30,745 nucleotides of DNA from JAAYPI01 sp036734385 (GTDB taxonomy: Bacteria > Bacteroidota > Bacteroidia > Bacteroidales > Paludibacteraceae). Within the stretch, counting starts at the first letter, position 1, and every line of letters starts with the position of its first letter. The translations under genes and the position numbers were made by a program. The notes under the pieces are model-generated. The model saw only the letters and a program-made list of their open reading frames with translations, ran no database searches and was not told the origin of the DNA. Where the stretch lies: positions 1-30,745 of the forward strand of contig DAIMYQ010000020.1 of NCBI GenBank assembly GCA_036734385.1, read 5' to 3'. This document shows, in pieces, positions 14,606 to 23,704 of the stretch.

Positions 14606-15808
14606 ATGAAAAAAAGAAAAAAAATCATCTTGATATCTGTTGCAGCAATTGTCGTTTTGGCAGTAGGTTTGTACTTTTTTCTGAATTATGGTTCCAAATC
14701 AGTGGTATTTAAAACAACAACTATTCAAAATAAAACAGTAGAAGTAACTGTTACCGCTACAGGTTACGTACAACCGGTTGATAAACTTGAGGTAGGCACG
14801 CAAGTTTCGGGAGTTATTCAAAAAATATATGTAAATTATAATTCACATGTAAAAAAAGGTCAATTAATTGCCGAACTTGATAAATCAACTCTAAATGAAC
14901 GGTTGAGTCAGGCACAAGCGAGCCTAAAAAGTAGCGAAAGTGCCCTAACGTATGCACAAAAGAACTATGACCGAGTAAAACAACTTTACGAAGCAAAAGC
15001 TGCGACAGAAGTTTCTTATGAGGAAACACTAAACGCTTTGATTCAAGCTCAAACATCCTTGACAAATGCTAAAGCAAATTTGCACGAAGCAAAAGTCAAC
15101 CTTTCTTATGCCGAAATTTATTCTCCTATTGATGGTGTTGTTTTAGATTGTTCTGTAAAAGAAGGACAAACAGTTGCTGCTTCATTCAGTACTCCAACCC
15201 TCTTTACCATTGCAAAAGACTTGAAAAAAATGCAAGTAGAAGCAAATATTGACGAGGCAGATATAGGTCAAGTAAAAGTGGGTCAAAAAGTTAAGTTTAC
15301 TGTCGATGCTTATGCTGATAACCTATTTGAAGGTACTGTGAATGAAATTCGCTTACAACCTACCGTTACCAGCAATGTTGTAACTTATACAGTGATTATT
15401 TCAGCACCAAACCTTGAAGAAAAATTATTTCCGGGAATGACAGCTAGTATTACCATTGTTACTAATTCAGAAACAGGTCCTGTAGTAACACTGGAAGCTT
15501 TGAACTTTGATCCCTCTCAAGAAGTTATGAATCGACTCAACAAACCTGAAAAGATAGGTACTGGCAGAGCAATAGCACCTCAAAAAAATGGTTCTATCAA
15601 AACTGCTAAAAAAGTTTGGATAAAAAAAGGAAACTCATTAAGACCTCTTCATGTAGAGACATCTTTAAGCGATGGAATATATACCATTGTTACATCCGAT
15701 GTTCAATTAGGAGATACCATTGTACTTTCAGCATCCTTGGAAAAAAAACAGACTGTAAAAAGTGGAGCTTCTTCCAATCCATTTATGCCAACACCACCTA
15801 AACACTAA
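14606..15808 (+). CDS. HlyD/MacA-type periplasmic adaptor protein
   Basis: This 400-residue membrane-fusion protein has an N-terminal membrane anchor (about residues 5-27). A barrel-sandwich (lipoyl-like) domain is split by a helical hairpin: VEVTVTATGYVQPVDKLEVG and VSGVIQKIYVNYNSHVKKGQ, the hairpin from about 95 to 165, then YAEIYSPIDGVVLDCSVKEGQTV. A beta-barrel and membrane-proximal domain follow. It bridges the TolC-like channel and the ABC permease. The next gene begins 4 bases after its stop, which indicates tight coupling. Confidence 0.93.
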   Translation: MKKRKKIILISVAAIVVLAVGLYFFLNYGSKSVVFKTTTIQNKTVEVTVTATGYVQPVDKLEVGTQVSGVIQKIYVNYNSHVKKGQLIAELDKSTLNERLSQAQASLKSSESALTYAQKNYDRVKQLYEAKAATEVSYEETLNALIQAQTSLTNAKANLHEAKVNLSYAEIYSPIDGVVLDCSVKEGQTVAASFSTPTLFTIAKDLKKMQVEANIDEADIGQVKVGQKVKFTVDAYADNLFEGTVNEIRLQPTVTSNVVTYTVIISAPNLEEKLFPGMTASITIVTNSETGPVVTLEALNFDPSQEVMNRLNKPEKIGTGRAIAPQKNGSIKTAKKVWIKKGNSLRPLHVETSLSDGIYTIVTSDVQLGDTIVLSASLEKKQTVKSGASSNPFMPTPPKH

Positions 15809-15812
15809 GACT

Positions 15813-16553
15813 ATGAATACTATTATTCAAGTACAAAATTTAGAAAGAGATTTTCAGGTAGGAAGCGAAACCGTACGTGCTCTTAAAGGCATTTCATTTT
15901 CCATTAATGAGGGCGAATTTGTGAGCATAATGGGTACAAGTGGAAGCGGAAAATCTACGTTGCTTAATATTTTAGGATGCCTCGATCGACCTACAAGCGG
16001 AGAATACTTTATTGACGGAATTGCTATCAGCGAACGAACTAAAGATGAATTATCTACTATAAGAAATAGAAAAATCGGATTTGTTTTTCAGTCATATAAT
16101 TTGTTGGCAAGAACTACAGCATTAGAAAATGTAGAATTGCCTTTACTATACAATAATGCTATTTCTCCTAAGGAAAGAAAAGAAAGAGCCATAGCTGTTC
16201 TAGAAGAAGTAGGATTACAAGACAGAATGCACCACATGCCTAATCAACTTTCCGGAGGACAACAACAACGTGTAGCCATTGCCAGAGCCTTAATCAACGA
16301 TCCTGTCATTTTATTAGCTGACGAAGCTACCGGAAACTTAGATACACGTACTTCATACGAAATAATGAGTTTATTCCAAAAACTACATGAAACAGGTAAA
16401 ACCATTGCTTTTGTTACTCACGAACCTGACATTGCAATTTTTACGGGACGAACTATTACTCTCCGCGATGGACACATTTTAAAAGAAGAATTGACACAAC
16501 CGAAATCGGCAAAAGAAGCACTGGCAGCATTGCCTCAAGAAAAAAATAATTAA
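15813..16553 (+). CDS. MacB-type ABC transporter ATP-binding protein
   Basis: A 246-residue ATPase of the MacB/LolD class. Walker A is GTSGSGKST (about residues 42-50), the Q-loop FVFQSYNLLARTTALENV, the ABC signature LSGGQQQRVAIARAL, Walker B VILLADEATGNLD, and the H-loop FVTHEPD. I chose the ATG at 15813 because it follows the adaptor stop by 4 bases and gives the normal N-terminus (NTIIQVQNLERDF). A longer frame from 15762 would add 17 residues of adaptor-overlapping sequence. Here the ATPase and permease are separate genes, unlike fused E. coli MacB. Confidence 0.95.
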   Translation: MNTIIQVQNLERDFQVGSETVRALKGISFSINEGEFVSIMGTSGSGKSTLLNILGCLDRPTSGEYFIDGIAISERTKDELSTIRNRKIGFVFQSYNLLARTTALENVELPLLYNNAISPKERKERAIAVLEEVGLQDRMHHMPNQLSGGQQQRVAIARALINDPVILLADEATGNLDTRTSYEIMSLFQKLHETGKTIAFVTHEPDIAIFTGRTITLRDGHILKEELTQPKSAKEALAALPQEKNN

Positions 16554-16564
16554 TTACACACGAT

Positions 16565-17785
16565 ATGAAACTTCTAAATCTTTTAAAGATAGCATATAAA
16601 GCCCTTATTCGTAACAAAACAAGAGCCCTACTCACAATGCTAGGAATTGTCATCGGCATTTCATCAGTTATTGCTATGGTAAGTTTAGGTCAAAGCTCAC
16701 AACAAAATATCAATAACGAAATATCCAGCATGGGAACGAATCTTATCATGGTGATGAGAAATAATCAAAGACAAGGTGGTGTCAGTATCGGTTCAAGCAA
16801 TGTACAATCTTTAACAGCAAAAGACTGCGATGCTATCTTAAAAAATGCCCAATATGTAAGTAAAGTGTCTCCGATAGTAAATGCCAACGGGCAACTAGTA
16901 TACGGTTCTAACAACTGGCCGGGTAGTATGCAGGGAACCTCCCCGGATATAATGAGTATTAAAAAATACGAATTATCCTCAGGCACTAATTTTACGGAAA
17001 AAGAAGTAAAAAGCTATGCCAAAGTATGTATTATTGGAAAAACAGTCGTTGAAAATCTTTTTAAAAACGGAGAAGATCCGATAGGAAAACAAATTCGTTT
17101 TGGTAAAATTCCATTCAAGGTTATTGGAGTACTGGAAGAAAAAGGTGAAAATCAAATGGGACAAGACCAAGACGATATAATTCTCGCTCCCTACACTACT
17201 GTGCAAAAAAGAATATTAGCCGTTGATTTTATTCATATGATTATGGCTTCGGCTTCTTCGGAAGAAGTTGCCACAAAAGCGACCGAAGAGATTGAAAGTA
17301 TTTTGAAGGCTCAACATAAAATAAAAGAAAGCGAAACTGCTGACTTTCAAGTACGTACACAACAAGAAATGCTTGAAATGATGAGTTCAGTTAGTGGTTT
17401 TATAACCATACTATTGGCAGCCATAGCATCTATTTCATTAGTAGTAGGAGGTATTGGCATTATGAATATTATGTATGTAACAGTTACTGAACGCACCAAA
17501 GAAATAGGTTTGCGTATGTCAATCGGTGCAAAAAACAAAGATATAATGCTACAATTCCTCTGTGAAAGTACAATTCTCAGCCTCATCGGGGGAATTATCG
17601 GCATCATTTTCGGACTTGTTGTTTCTTATGTTGTTTCTTATGTACTCACTTGGCCATTCATCGTTAGCTCAACAGCCGTCGTTATTTCGTTCTTTGTTTG
17701 TGCTGCTACGGGTATATTTTTCGGATGGTATCCCGCCAAGAAGGCTGCATCTCTCGACCCTATAAACGCTTTACGTTACGAATAA
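16565..17785 (+). CDS. MacB-type ABC transporter permease (FtsX domain)
   Basis: At 406 residues it has the MacB-type fold: one helix near residues 20-42 (TRALLTMLGIVIGISSVIAMVSLG), a large periplasmic MacB_PCD domain (about 45-275), then the FtsX domain with three helices (about 280-400). The signature GGIGIMNIMYVTVTERTKEIGLRMSIGAK marks the coupling region. It starts 11 bases after the ATPase. Such systems transmit mechanical force to push peptides, lipids or drugs through a TolC-type duct; the substrate here is unknown. Confidence 0.94.
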   Translation: MKLLNLLKIAYKALIRNKTRALLTMLGIVIGISSVIAMVSLGQSSQQNINNEISSMGTNLIMVMRNNQRQGGVSIGSSNVQSLTAKDCDAILKNAQYVSKVSPIVNANGQLVYGSNNWPGSMQGTSPDIMSIKKYELSSGTNFTEKEVKSYAKVCIIGKTVVENLFKNGEDPIGKQIRFGKIPFKVIGVLEEKGENQMGQDQDDIILAPYTTVQKRILAVDFIHMIMASASSEEVATKATEEIESILKAQHKIKESETADFQVRTQQEMLEMMSSVSGFITILLAAIASISLVVGGIGIMNIMYVTVTERTKEIGLRMSIGAKNKDIMLQFLCESTILSLIGGIIGIIFGLVVSYVVSYVLTWPFIVSSTAVVISFFVCAATGIFFGWYPAKKAASLDPINALRYE

Positions 17786-17808
17786 TTTGTTATTTTTGTA
17801 AAAAAGTT

Positions 17809-18864
17809 ATGCAACGACAACCGTTAACATATAAAAAAGCTCTATTCTTCGCATTGGGAATCAGCATATTTCTAAATATGCTATTCCTCGTAGCTTTCAT
17901 GTACGGAAAATATTTCACAATGTCTCGCATAGAAGAACCTTCTCCACAACACCCAAGGTTAGATTTTGACATCATTGCACTACATATTTTATTAAACTTT
18001 GTTATTGCCTTTGTTCTTTACGTATTAAATTTTAAAATACTTAAATCTAAACTTTATTTTAAACAAAAAATTTTTGCATCAATCGGATTCAGCATCATAG
18101 TAACAATATGCCTCAGTTTGTTATTTTATTATTTACAAATGCACTTTCTTGTTCATAATGATGGACCTCAGCATTTTCATTTCTTAATCAGTAGCTTGAC
18201 TCGAGATTTCTTCATTGCGATAATTGTTGTTTTTTCTTCCTTAATCATATACTTATCATATCAGCAGCAACAAACTGCACTGGAAAACGAAACTCTGTTA
18301 TCAAAAAATTTGAGAGCTCATTATGAAGCGTTGAAGAATCAGGTTAACCCACATTTTCTCTTCAACTCCTTAAATACACTTAATTCTCTTATTAAAATTG
18401 ATGCCGATAAAGCTCAAAACTACGTTCAACAGCTTTCTTCCGTATTTCGTTATACACTTCAAAATCAAGAAATAATAACGCTGAAAGAAGAAATGGATTT
18501 CACACAATCTTATTGCCAATTAATGCAAATACGATATGGAGAAAATCTAAAATTTGTACAACAAATCGATGAAAAATATTATTCATACAAAATTATGCCC
18601 CTTAGTTTACAAATATTAGTAGAGAACGCTATTAAACACAATGTTGTAAGTAATAAACATCCTTTAACCATTATTATAAAAACAACGGTTGAGGACAATA
18701 TTATTGTCAGTAACCCCATACAACCTAAAATAAAACCTGAACAAGGCAATGGAATTGGTTTGGTAAATCTATCGGAACGCTACCGATTAATGTGGAAAAA
18801 AGAAATCTCAATTGACAAAAAAAATGATATGTTTGAGGTAACTATTCCTTTGATACAAGCATAA
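17809..18864 (+). CDS. LytS-type sensor histidine kinase (His_kinase/PF06580)
   Basis: A 351-residue membrane kinase, taking the ATG at 17809 that follows the permease stop by 23 bases; a longer frame from 17698 only overlaps the permease. Four membrane helices occupy about residues 10-150 with no large extracellular sensor. The phospho-acceptor is His182 in the motif NPHFLFNSLN, and the ATPase domain has LVENAIKHN and GNGIGLVNLSERY. It pairs with the LytTR regulator 9 bases downstream. Lying inside the exporter operon, it probably senses the exporter's substrate or the transporter's state, a BceS-like logic that I infer from context. Confidence 0.93.
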   Translation: MQRQPLTYKKALFFALGISIFLNMLFLVAFMYGKYFTMSRIEEPSPQHPRLDFDIIALHILLNFVIAFVLYVLNFKILKSKLYFKQKIFASIGFSIIVTICLSLLFYYLQMHFLVHNDGPQHFHFLISSLTRDFFIAIIVVFSSLIIYLSYQQQQTALENETLLSKNLRAHYEALKNQVNPHFLFNSLNTLNSLIKIDADKAQNYVQQLSSVFRYTLQNQEIITLKEEMDFTQSYCQLMQIRYGENLKFVQQIDEKYYSYKIMPLSLQILVENAIKHNVVSNKHPLTIIIKTTVEDNIIVSNPIQPKIKPEQGNGIGLVNLSERYRLMWKKEISIDKKNDMFEVTIPLIQA

Positions 18865-18873
18865 CCTGAGCTT

Positions 18874-19635
18874 ATGAAAACAGTTATTATTGAAGATGAA
18901 ATATTGGCAGCACAAAATCTGGAAATTCTGATTCGAAAAATTGATTCAGAGGTAGAAATCTTGTGCATACTCCAATCTATTGAAGAAAGTATAGAATGGT
19001 TTCAAATTCATAGCATGCCCGATTTAGTTTTTATGGACATTCATTTGGCGGACGGTTCTTCGTTTGCTATTTTCGATAAAGTAAAGATTTCTTGTCCTAT
19101 TATTTTTACAACTGCCTACAACGAATATGCCATAAAGGCTTTCGAAGTAAACAGCATCGACTATTTACTAAAACCCATTAACGAAAAAGACCTACAAAGA
19201 GCTCTTTCAAAATATAAAAAATGGACAAAAAAAGGCTCTGACAGCAACGACCTAATCAATAAACTCCTCTCTGAACTAAAACAAACTGAGTCAATCTATA
19301 AATCATATTTCTTAGTTCCGGAAAAAGACAAACTTATACCTCTTGCCGTAAAAGATATTGCTTACACTTACATTGATACAAAAACGGTAAAAATCATTAC
19401 TTTCAATGGAAAAATATTTTTTATGAACCAAACTCTGGATGAACTAATGGAACAATTAAATCCGAATGATTTTTTCAGAGCCAATAGACAATATATCATT
19501 TCTCACCACGCAGTTAAAGAGATTTCCATCTGGTTTGCAAGCAAAATTCTCATTTCATTATCCGTAAATACTCCTGATAAAATTGTAATAAGTAAAGCAC
19601 GTGTCAGCGAGTTCAAAAAATGGTATTCAAAATAA
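18874..19635 (+). CDS. LytTR-family response regulator
   Basis: A 253-residue two-component regulator. The receiver domain (about 1-120) has the acidic pocket IIEDE, the phospho-acceptor Asp55 in LVFMDIHLADG, Thr in IFTTAYNEYA and Lys in YLLKPI. The LytTR DNA-binding domain occupies about 145-250 (DIAYTYIDTKTVKIIT, FFRANRQYIISHHAV). It is the partner of the kinase 9 bases upstream and likely controls the exporter operon. LytTR targets are usually pairs of direct repeats; I did not find a convincing pair before 13274. Confidence 0.94.
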   Translation: MKTVIIEDEILAAQNLEILIRKIDSEVEILCILQSIEESIEWFQIHSMPDLVFMDIHLADGSSFAIFDKVKISCPIIFTTAYNEYAIKAFEVNSIDYLLKPINEKDLQRALSKYKKWTKKGSDSNDLINKLLSELKQTESIYKSYFLVPEKDKLIPLAVKDIAYTYIDTKTVKIITFNGKIFFMNQTLDELMEQLNPNDFFRANRQYIISHHAVKEISIWFASKILISLSVNTPDKIVISKARVSEFKKWYSK

Positions 19636-19640
19636 GATTT

Positions 19641-19671
19641 TTTGCGTATTCATAACTAAATATTACTTTTG
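19641..19671 (+). promoter_or_regulatory. Bacteroidetes-type promoter for the DUF3078 gene
   Basis: TTTG (19641-19644), a 19-base spacer and TACTTTTG (19664-19671) match both halves of the Bacteroidetes consensus at ideal spacing. The DUF3078 ATG is 25 bases further on. This separates that gene from the upstream two-component operon. Confidence 0.75.
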
Positions 19672-19696
19672 GCAAAAGATTAAAAAAAGTACTGTT

Positions 19697-20674
19697 ATGA
19701 ATAAAAAAATACTAGCACTAACGACTTTACTTTCAACTTTTTTTCTTTCATCTATAGGTCAAAAAGAGGTTATTGACCTACACCTAAAAGAATCGTCTAA
19801 AATGATTGAAGTTTTAACGTCGAACTCACAAGCCAAAGATACTATTAACCCTTTTACGATTAAAGGCAATGTCGGATTAAATTTTTCACAAGCAACTTTT
19901 GTCAATTGGTCTTCCGGTGGAGATAATTCATTTGCCGGAACAGCCTACCTTAATGTTGTTGCTCGCTACCGCAAAGGTCATTCTGCTTGGGATACCGACT
20001 TAGGTCTAGAATATGGAGGAATTTGGTCAATAGACAATAATGAGTATCGGAAAAATTCAGACAAAATTGATTTTACGACAAAATACGGTTATGCCGTGAA
20101 TAGAACCTTATTCATAACAGCATTATTCGACTTCAAAACACAATTTACAGAAGGGTACGATTATAGCACCGAACCTGCCACATACACTTCCCGTTTTATG
20201 GCTCCTGCTTACTCAAAATTATCTGTCGGATTGGATTACAAGCCCTCAAAGATATTTTCCCTATTTTTCTCCCCTATCACAGGTAAAATGACCTTCTTAA
20301 ACGACACGTCACTAACTTCCAAGTATGGAATGATTGATAGTAACGGGAATAATCTTAATCCTTTTTGGTTTAAGATTGAACCTGGAGCTTTCTTAAAAGC
20401 TGACCTTAATTATGACATTACAAGTAACATTAATCTAAATACAAAAGCTGATTTTTTCACACCTTATGATGACAATTTTGGTAATGTGGATGTAAATTGG
20501 GATTTAATACTGAGCATGAAAATAAATAAAGTCCTCACAACAAGTATTAGTACATCTCTTAAATATGACGATGATATCAAAACAAAAAAGGAAGTTAACG
20601 AAGTAACTTTGCCCGCTGGTCCAAAAGTTCAATTTAAAGAGGTGTTATCAATAGGAATAGGATATTCTTTTTAA
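19697..20674 (+). CDS. DUF3078 family outer-surface/beta-barrel protein
   Basis: A 325-residue secreted protein with a signal peptide (about residues 1-20, KKILALTTLLSTFFLSSIGQ). The mature part is a run of alternating beta strands with Asn, Gly and aromatic residues: NVGLNFSQATFVNWSSGGDN at about residues 57-76, then TDLGLEYGGIW and ALFDFKTQF. The last residue is Phe after a Ser-Ile-Gly-Ile-Gly-Tyr-Ser strand, typical of outer-membrane barrels. DUF3078 is common in Bacteroidetes and uncharacterised. The ATG at 19697 was chosen over an upstream in-frame start because it gives the signal peptide and follows its own promoter. Confidence 0.88.
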   Translation: MNKKILALTTLLSTFFLSSIGQKEVIDLHLKESSKMIEVLTSNSQAKDTINPFTIKGNVGLNFSQATFVNWSSGGDNSFAGTAYLNVVARYRKGHSAWDTDLGLEYGGIWSIDNNEYRKNSDKIDFTTKYGYAVNRTLFITALFDFKTQFTEGYDYSTEPATYTSRFMAPAYSKLSVGLDYKPSKIFSLFFSPITGKMTFLNDTSLTSKYGMIDSNGNNLNPFWFKIEPGAFLKADLNYDITSNINLNTKADFFTPYDDNFGNVDVNWDLILSMKINKVLTTSISTSLKYDDDIKTKKEVNEVTLPAGPKVQFKEVLSIGIGYSF

Positions 20675-20696
20675 GAATGTATCTAAAATCTGAAAC

Positions 20697-20732
20697 AAAA
20701 AAAAGGTAAAACAAGTTGTTTTACCTTTTTTT
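20697..20732. terminator. Bidirectional intrinsic terminator
   Basis: The stem is built from AAAAAAAGGTAAAAC (20698-20712) and its exact complement (20718-20732), with a 5-base loop AAGTT. Seven T end it on the plus strand, and the A run gives T on the minus strand. It closes both the DUF3078 gene and the methylmalonyl-CoA decarboxylase run. Confidence 0.9.
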
Positions 20733-20747
20733 ACAGTGATAGTCTAA

Positions 20748-21182
20748 CTATTCAACAACAATAAGAGTTGCATCTTCCGATACTGAATCTCCTTGTTCCA
20801 CGTTGATTTCTATTACTTTTCCTTCTCTATCAGAATTAATGCAATTTTCCATCTTCATAGCTTCAAGAACAACCAATTTCTGTCCCACTTGAACCATATC
20901 ACCCACTTTTACGTAAATGGATAAAATAACTCCCGGAAGTGGAGCCTTAATTGCCCCTTTAGGAGCAGAAACATGGACAGGTTTAACTGTAGTTGTAACA
21001 GGTGTACAAAGTGGAGCAGGAGCAGAATTCGAGCTTGGTTTCACCACTTCTTTTTGAACAACACTTTCCTTTTCTACGTGATAAGAAACACCATTAACTT
21101 CTACATCAGCAGAAGTATTGTCAACGTTATTTATGTTTACCTTATACTTATTCCCGTTTATAACAAAATCATATTCTTTCAT
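20748..21182 (-). CDS. Biotin carboxyl carrier subunit of methylmalonyl-CoA decarboxylase
   Basis: A 144-residue carrier. An N-terminal strand region (1-38) is followed by a flexible Ser/Pro/Val/Thr linker (about 45-75) and a biotinyl domain (about 78-144). The biotinylation site is Lys110 in EAMKMEN, and the flanking GVILSIYVKVGDMV and GKVIEINVEQGDSV turns are intact. The swinging biotin arm takes CO2 from the alpha subunit to the decarboxylating membrane subunit. It is last in the run epimerase-alpha-gamma-carrier and is followed directly by a terminator, leaving no beta-subunit gene behind it. Confidence 0.94.
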   Translation of the reverse strand: MKEYDFVINGNKYKVNINNVDNTSADVEVNGVSYHVEKESVVQKEVVKPSSNSAPAPLCTPVTTTVKPVHVSAPKGAIKAPLPGVILSIYVKVGDMVQVGQKLVVLEAMKMENCINSDREGKVIEINVEQGDSVSEDATLIVVE

Positions 21183-21204
21183 GGGTCTTTAATTTTAAGT
21201 TTGT

Positions 21205-21663
21205 TTATTTTCTTGTAGGAAGAGTACGTAAGCCGTAAATTTTTGAACTCCAAGGAGAATACGTACGTTCAACTTTTTTCATAGTCAATCTTGTTTGCTG
21301 TATATCATGCGATTTTGACTGATATTGATACAAAGCCATTGCAATAGCTGCATACACCTCACCGGAATCATTTTTGACAGGTTTTGCTTCTTCTGACTTT
21401 AGGTCAACACGAATAACTTCCTCCTGTTTTTTTGGCGTAATGCTTATCAACTTGCGTGTAAGCCTAAGCAACAAAAACGATAAAATCAATGCCAAAAAAA
21501 CTGCTACAGCAACCAACACAAACAAAATAACTCCGTAAGAATCATTATTTTGAACAAGAACTTGTGCACTTTCTCTCGTTTTTTCTTGTGCAAACGCACT
21601 CTGCAACGTCACCACAAGTGTCGACAAAAACAAGATTGCTTTTTTATTTTTTAGTATGTCCAT
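21205..21663 (-). CDS. OadG-type gamma subunit of a Na+-pumping decarboxylase
   Basis: This 152-residue protein has an N-terminal hydrophobic, signal-like segment (residues 9-26). A transmembrane helix lies near 43-67 (GVILFVLVAVAVFLALILSFLLLRL), followed by a cytoplasmic tail. The C-terminal ERTYSPWSSKIYGLRTLPTR is a block I recognise from Bacteroidetes OadG-like proteins. It would anchor the soluble alpha subunit to the membrane beta subunit. It sits 10 bases after the alpha subunit gene and 22 before the biotin carrier. Sequence identity of this family is low, so context carries much of the call. Confidence 0.85.
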   Translation of the reverse strand: MDILKNKKAILFLSTLVVTLQSAFAQEKTRESAQVLVQNNDSYGVILFVLVAVAVFLALILSFLLLRLTRKLISITPKKQEEVIRVDLKSEEAKPVKNDSGEVYAAIAMALYQYQSKSHDIQQTRLTMKKVERTYSPWSSKIYGLRTLPTRK

Positions 21664-21674
21664 GCCAAATCTAA

Positions 21675-23231
21675 TTATAAGGGTAAATTGTCATGCTTCT
21701 TAGCCGGATTTGTCTGTTTCTTGGTAGCAAGCTGTTGTAATGAACGAATAATACGAAAACGAGTATTTCTAGGTTCGATCACATCATCGATATATCCATA
21801 TCTAGCAGCATTATAAGGATTGGCAAAAAGTTGTTTATACTCGGCAACTTTATCTGCTTTAAACTGTTCAGAATTTTCAACCGTTTGCATTTCTTTCCCA
21901 AAAAGGACTTCGACAGCTCCGTCTGGTCCCATAACAGCTATCTCAGCAGTTGGCCATGCATAATTAATATCTCCTCGCAATTGCTTTGAACTCATCACGC
22001 AATGGGCACCTCCATAAGATTTACGTAAAGTAATTGTTATTTTAGGTACAGTAGCTTCACCATAAGCATAAAGCAATTTGGCTCCGTGTAAGATTACACC
22101 GTTATATTCTTGCTGCGTTCCCGGCAAAAATCCCGGTACATCCACAAATGTTACCAAAGGAATATTGAAAGCATCACAGAAACGAACAAAACGAGCAGCT
22201 TTACGTGAAGAATTACTATCTAAAACGCCTGCCATGACTTTAGGTTGATTGGCTACAACACCCACAGAAACACCATTAAAGCGGGCAAACCCAACAATAA
22301 TATTAGCTGCATAATTTTTGTGAACTTCCAAAAACTCCCCATTGTCAATGACAGCACCCAATACCTCGTACATATCATATGGTTTATTGGGATTGTCAGG
22401 AATAATATCATTCAATGAATCCTCCAATCTATCGATAGGATCAGTACATTCAACCATTGGTGCTTCTTCCATATTATTTTGCGGCAAGAAACTAATCAAT
22501 TTTTGAATACATTGAATTCCTTCTTCTTCAGAATCAACAGCAAAATGAGCCACGCCCGATTTTGTGGAGTGAACACTTGCACCTCCTAATTGTTCTTGGG
22601 TTACATCTTCTCCCAAGACTGACTTCACGACCTTCGGACCAGTTAAAAACATATAGCTGGAACCTTTCGTCATTATATTAAAATCTGTAAGAGCAGGTGA
22701 ATACACTGCACCACCGGCACAAGGACCAAAAATAGCGGATATTTGAGGCACAACACCTGACGCTAAAATATTACGTTGAAAAATCTCGGTATATCCTGCC
22801 AAAGCCGTTACACCTTCTTGAATACGAGCACCACCGGAATCATTGATTCCAATAACAGGGGCACCCATCTTCATTGCTAAATCCATCACCTTACATATTT
22901 TCAAAGCCATGGTTTCAGACAAAGAACCTCCTTCTACGGTAAAATCTTGTGCATATACATAAACCAAACGTCCATTTATGGTACCATTACCCGTCACGAC
23001 TCCATCCCCAAGATATGATTCTTTCTTGTCCATATCAAAGTTTGTACAACGATGTTGTACAAACATATCAAGTTCTTCAAAACTACCTTCATCCAAAAGC
23101 ATGTTGATACGTTCACGAGCTGTATATTTACCCTTCTTGTGTTGGCTTTCAATTCGTTTTTCTCCACCGCCAAGACGTGCCTTCTTACGAAGGGCTATTA
23201 ATTCAGTTACCTTTTCGAGTTGATTACTCAT
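21675..23231 (-). CDS. mmdA: Methylmalonyl-CoA decarboxylase alpha subunit (carboxyltransferase)
   Basis: A 518-residue carboxyltransferase of the acyl-CoA carboxylase beta family. It moves the carboxyl of (S)-methylmalonyl-CoA to biotin. Two crotonase-fold halves are visible: the N-terminal half with GVVTGNGTINGRLVYVYAQDF, GINDSGGARIQEGV and FGPCAGGAVYSPALTDF, and the C-terminal half with FVDVPGFLPGTQQEYNGVI and TITLRKSYGGAHCVMSSK. It could be labelled propionyl-CoA carboxylase beta, but the adjacent epimerase, OadG-like subunit and free-standing carrier favour the decarboxylase of the succinate-propionate route. Confidence 0.94.
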   Translation of the reverse strand: MSNQLEKVTELIALRKKARLGGGEKRIESQHKKGKYTARERINMLLDEGSFEELDMFVQHRCTNFDMDKKESYLGDGVVTGNGTINGRLVYVYAQDFTVEGGSLSETMALKICKVMDLAMKMGAPVIGINDSGGARIQEGVTALAGYTEIFQRNILASGVVPQISAIFGPCAGGAVYSPALTDFNIMTKGSSYMFLTGPKVVKSVLGEDVTQEQLGGASVHSTKSGVAHFAVDSEEEGIQCIQKLISFLPQNNMEEAPMVECTDPIDRLEDSLNDIIPDNPNKPYDMYEVLGAVIDNGEFLEVHKNYAANIIVGFARFNGVSVGVVANQPKVMAGVLDSNSSRKAARFVRFCDAFNIPLVTFVDVPGFLPGTQQEYNGVILHGAKLLYAYGEATVPKITITLRKSYGGAHCVMSSKQLRGDINYAWPTAEIAVMGPDGAVEVLFGKEMQTVENSEQFKADKVAEYKQLFANPYNAARYGYIDDVIEPRNTRFRIIRSLQQLATKKQTNPAKKHDNLPL

Positions 23232-23263
23232 TTTTGTTTTTAATTTAAAATTAAAAAATATCT

Positions 23264-23677
23264 TTATTTAGGACTTTCACAAAGTTCAGTCAAAACACTT
23301 AAAGTTGATTTTGGATGAAGAAATGCAATATTAAGATTTTCAGCTCCTTTACGGGGAGCTTTATCAATAAGTTGAACACCTTTTTGTTCAACCAATTTTA
23401 ATTGATCGCCTAAATTATCAACAGCAAATGCAATGTGGTGAACACCACCTCTTCCACCATTTTTTTCAATAAATTTTGCTATTGTACTATCCGGACTAGT
23501 TGGTTCAAGTAGTTCAATTTTCACCTCTCCCACCCTAATAAAAGCGGTTCTCACTTTTTGATCCGGCACTTCTTCAATTGCGTAACAAGAAAGTCCCAAT
23601 ACATTTTCATAGAAAGGTAATGCTTCCTCTATATTAGGCACAGCAATACCGATGTGTTCGATTTTTTTTGGTTTCAT
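23264..23677 (-). CDS. mce: Methylmalonyl-CoA epimerase
   Basis: A 137-residue vicinal-oxygen-chelate fold enzyme that interconverts (R)- and (S)-methylmalonyl-CoA. The metal ligands are visible in IEHIGIAVPNIEEAL (His near residue 7), GGVHHIAFAVDNL and a Glu in LTELCE near the C-terminus; KIELLEPT is also typical. The gene lies 32 bases before mmdA, forming a functional pair that feeds propionate formation from succinate. Confidence 0.95.
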   Translation of the reverse strand: MKPKKIEHIGIAVPNIEEALPFYENVLGLSCYAIEEVPDQKVRTAFIRVGEVKIELLEPTSPDSTIAKFIEKNGGRGGVHHIAFAVDNLGDQLKLVEQKGVQLIDKAPRKGAENLNIAFLHPKSTLSVLTELCESPK

Positions 23678-23704
23678 CTATATTTTATTTTAAGTTATGA
23701 ATAT

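Noticed and set aside
15762..15812. Longer N-terminus for the ABC ATPase
   Set aside because: It would overlap the adaptor gene by 47 bases and add residues foreign to the family; the ATG at 15813 gives the normal start.
17698..17808. Longer N-terminus for the sensor kinase
   Set aside because: It lies within the permease gene in another frame and does not resemble a signal or sensor domain.
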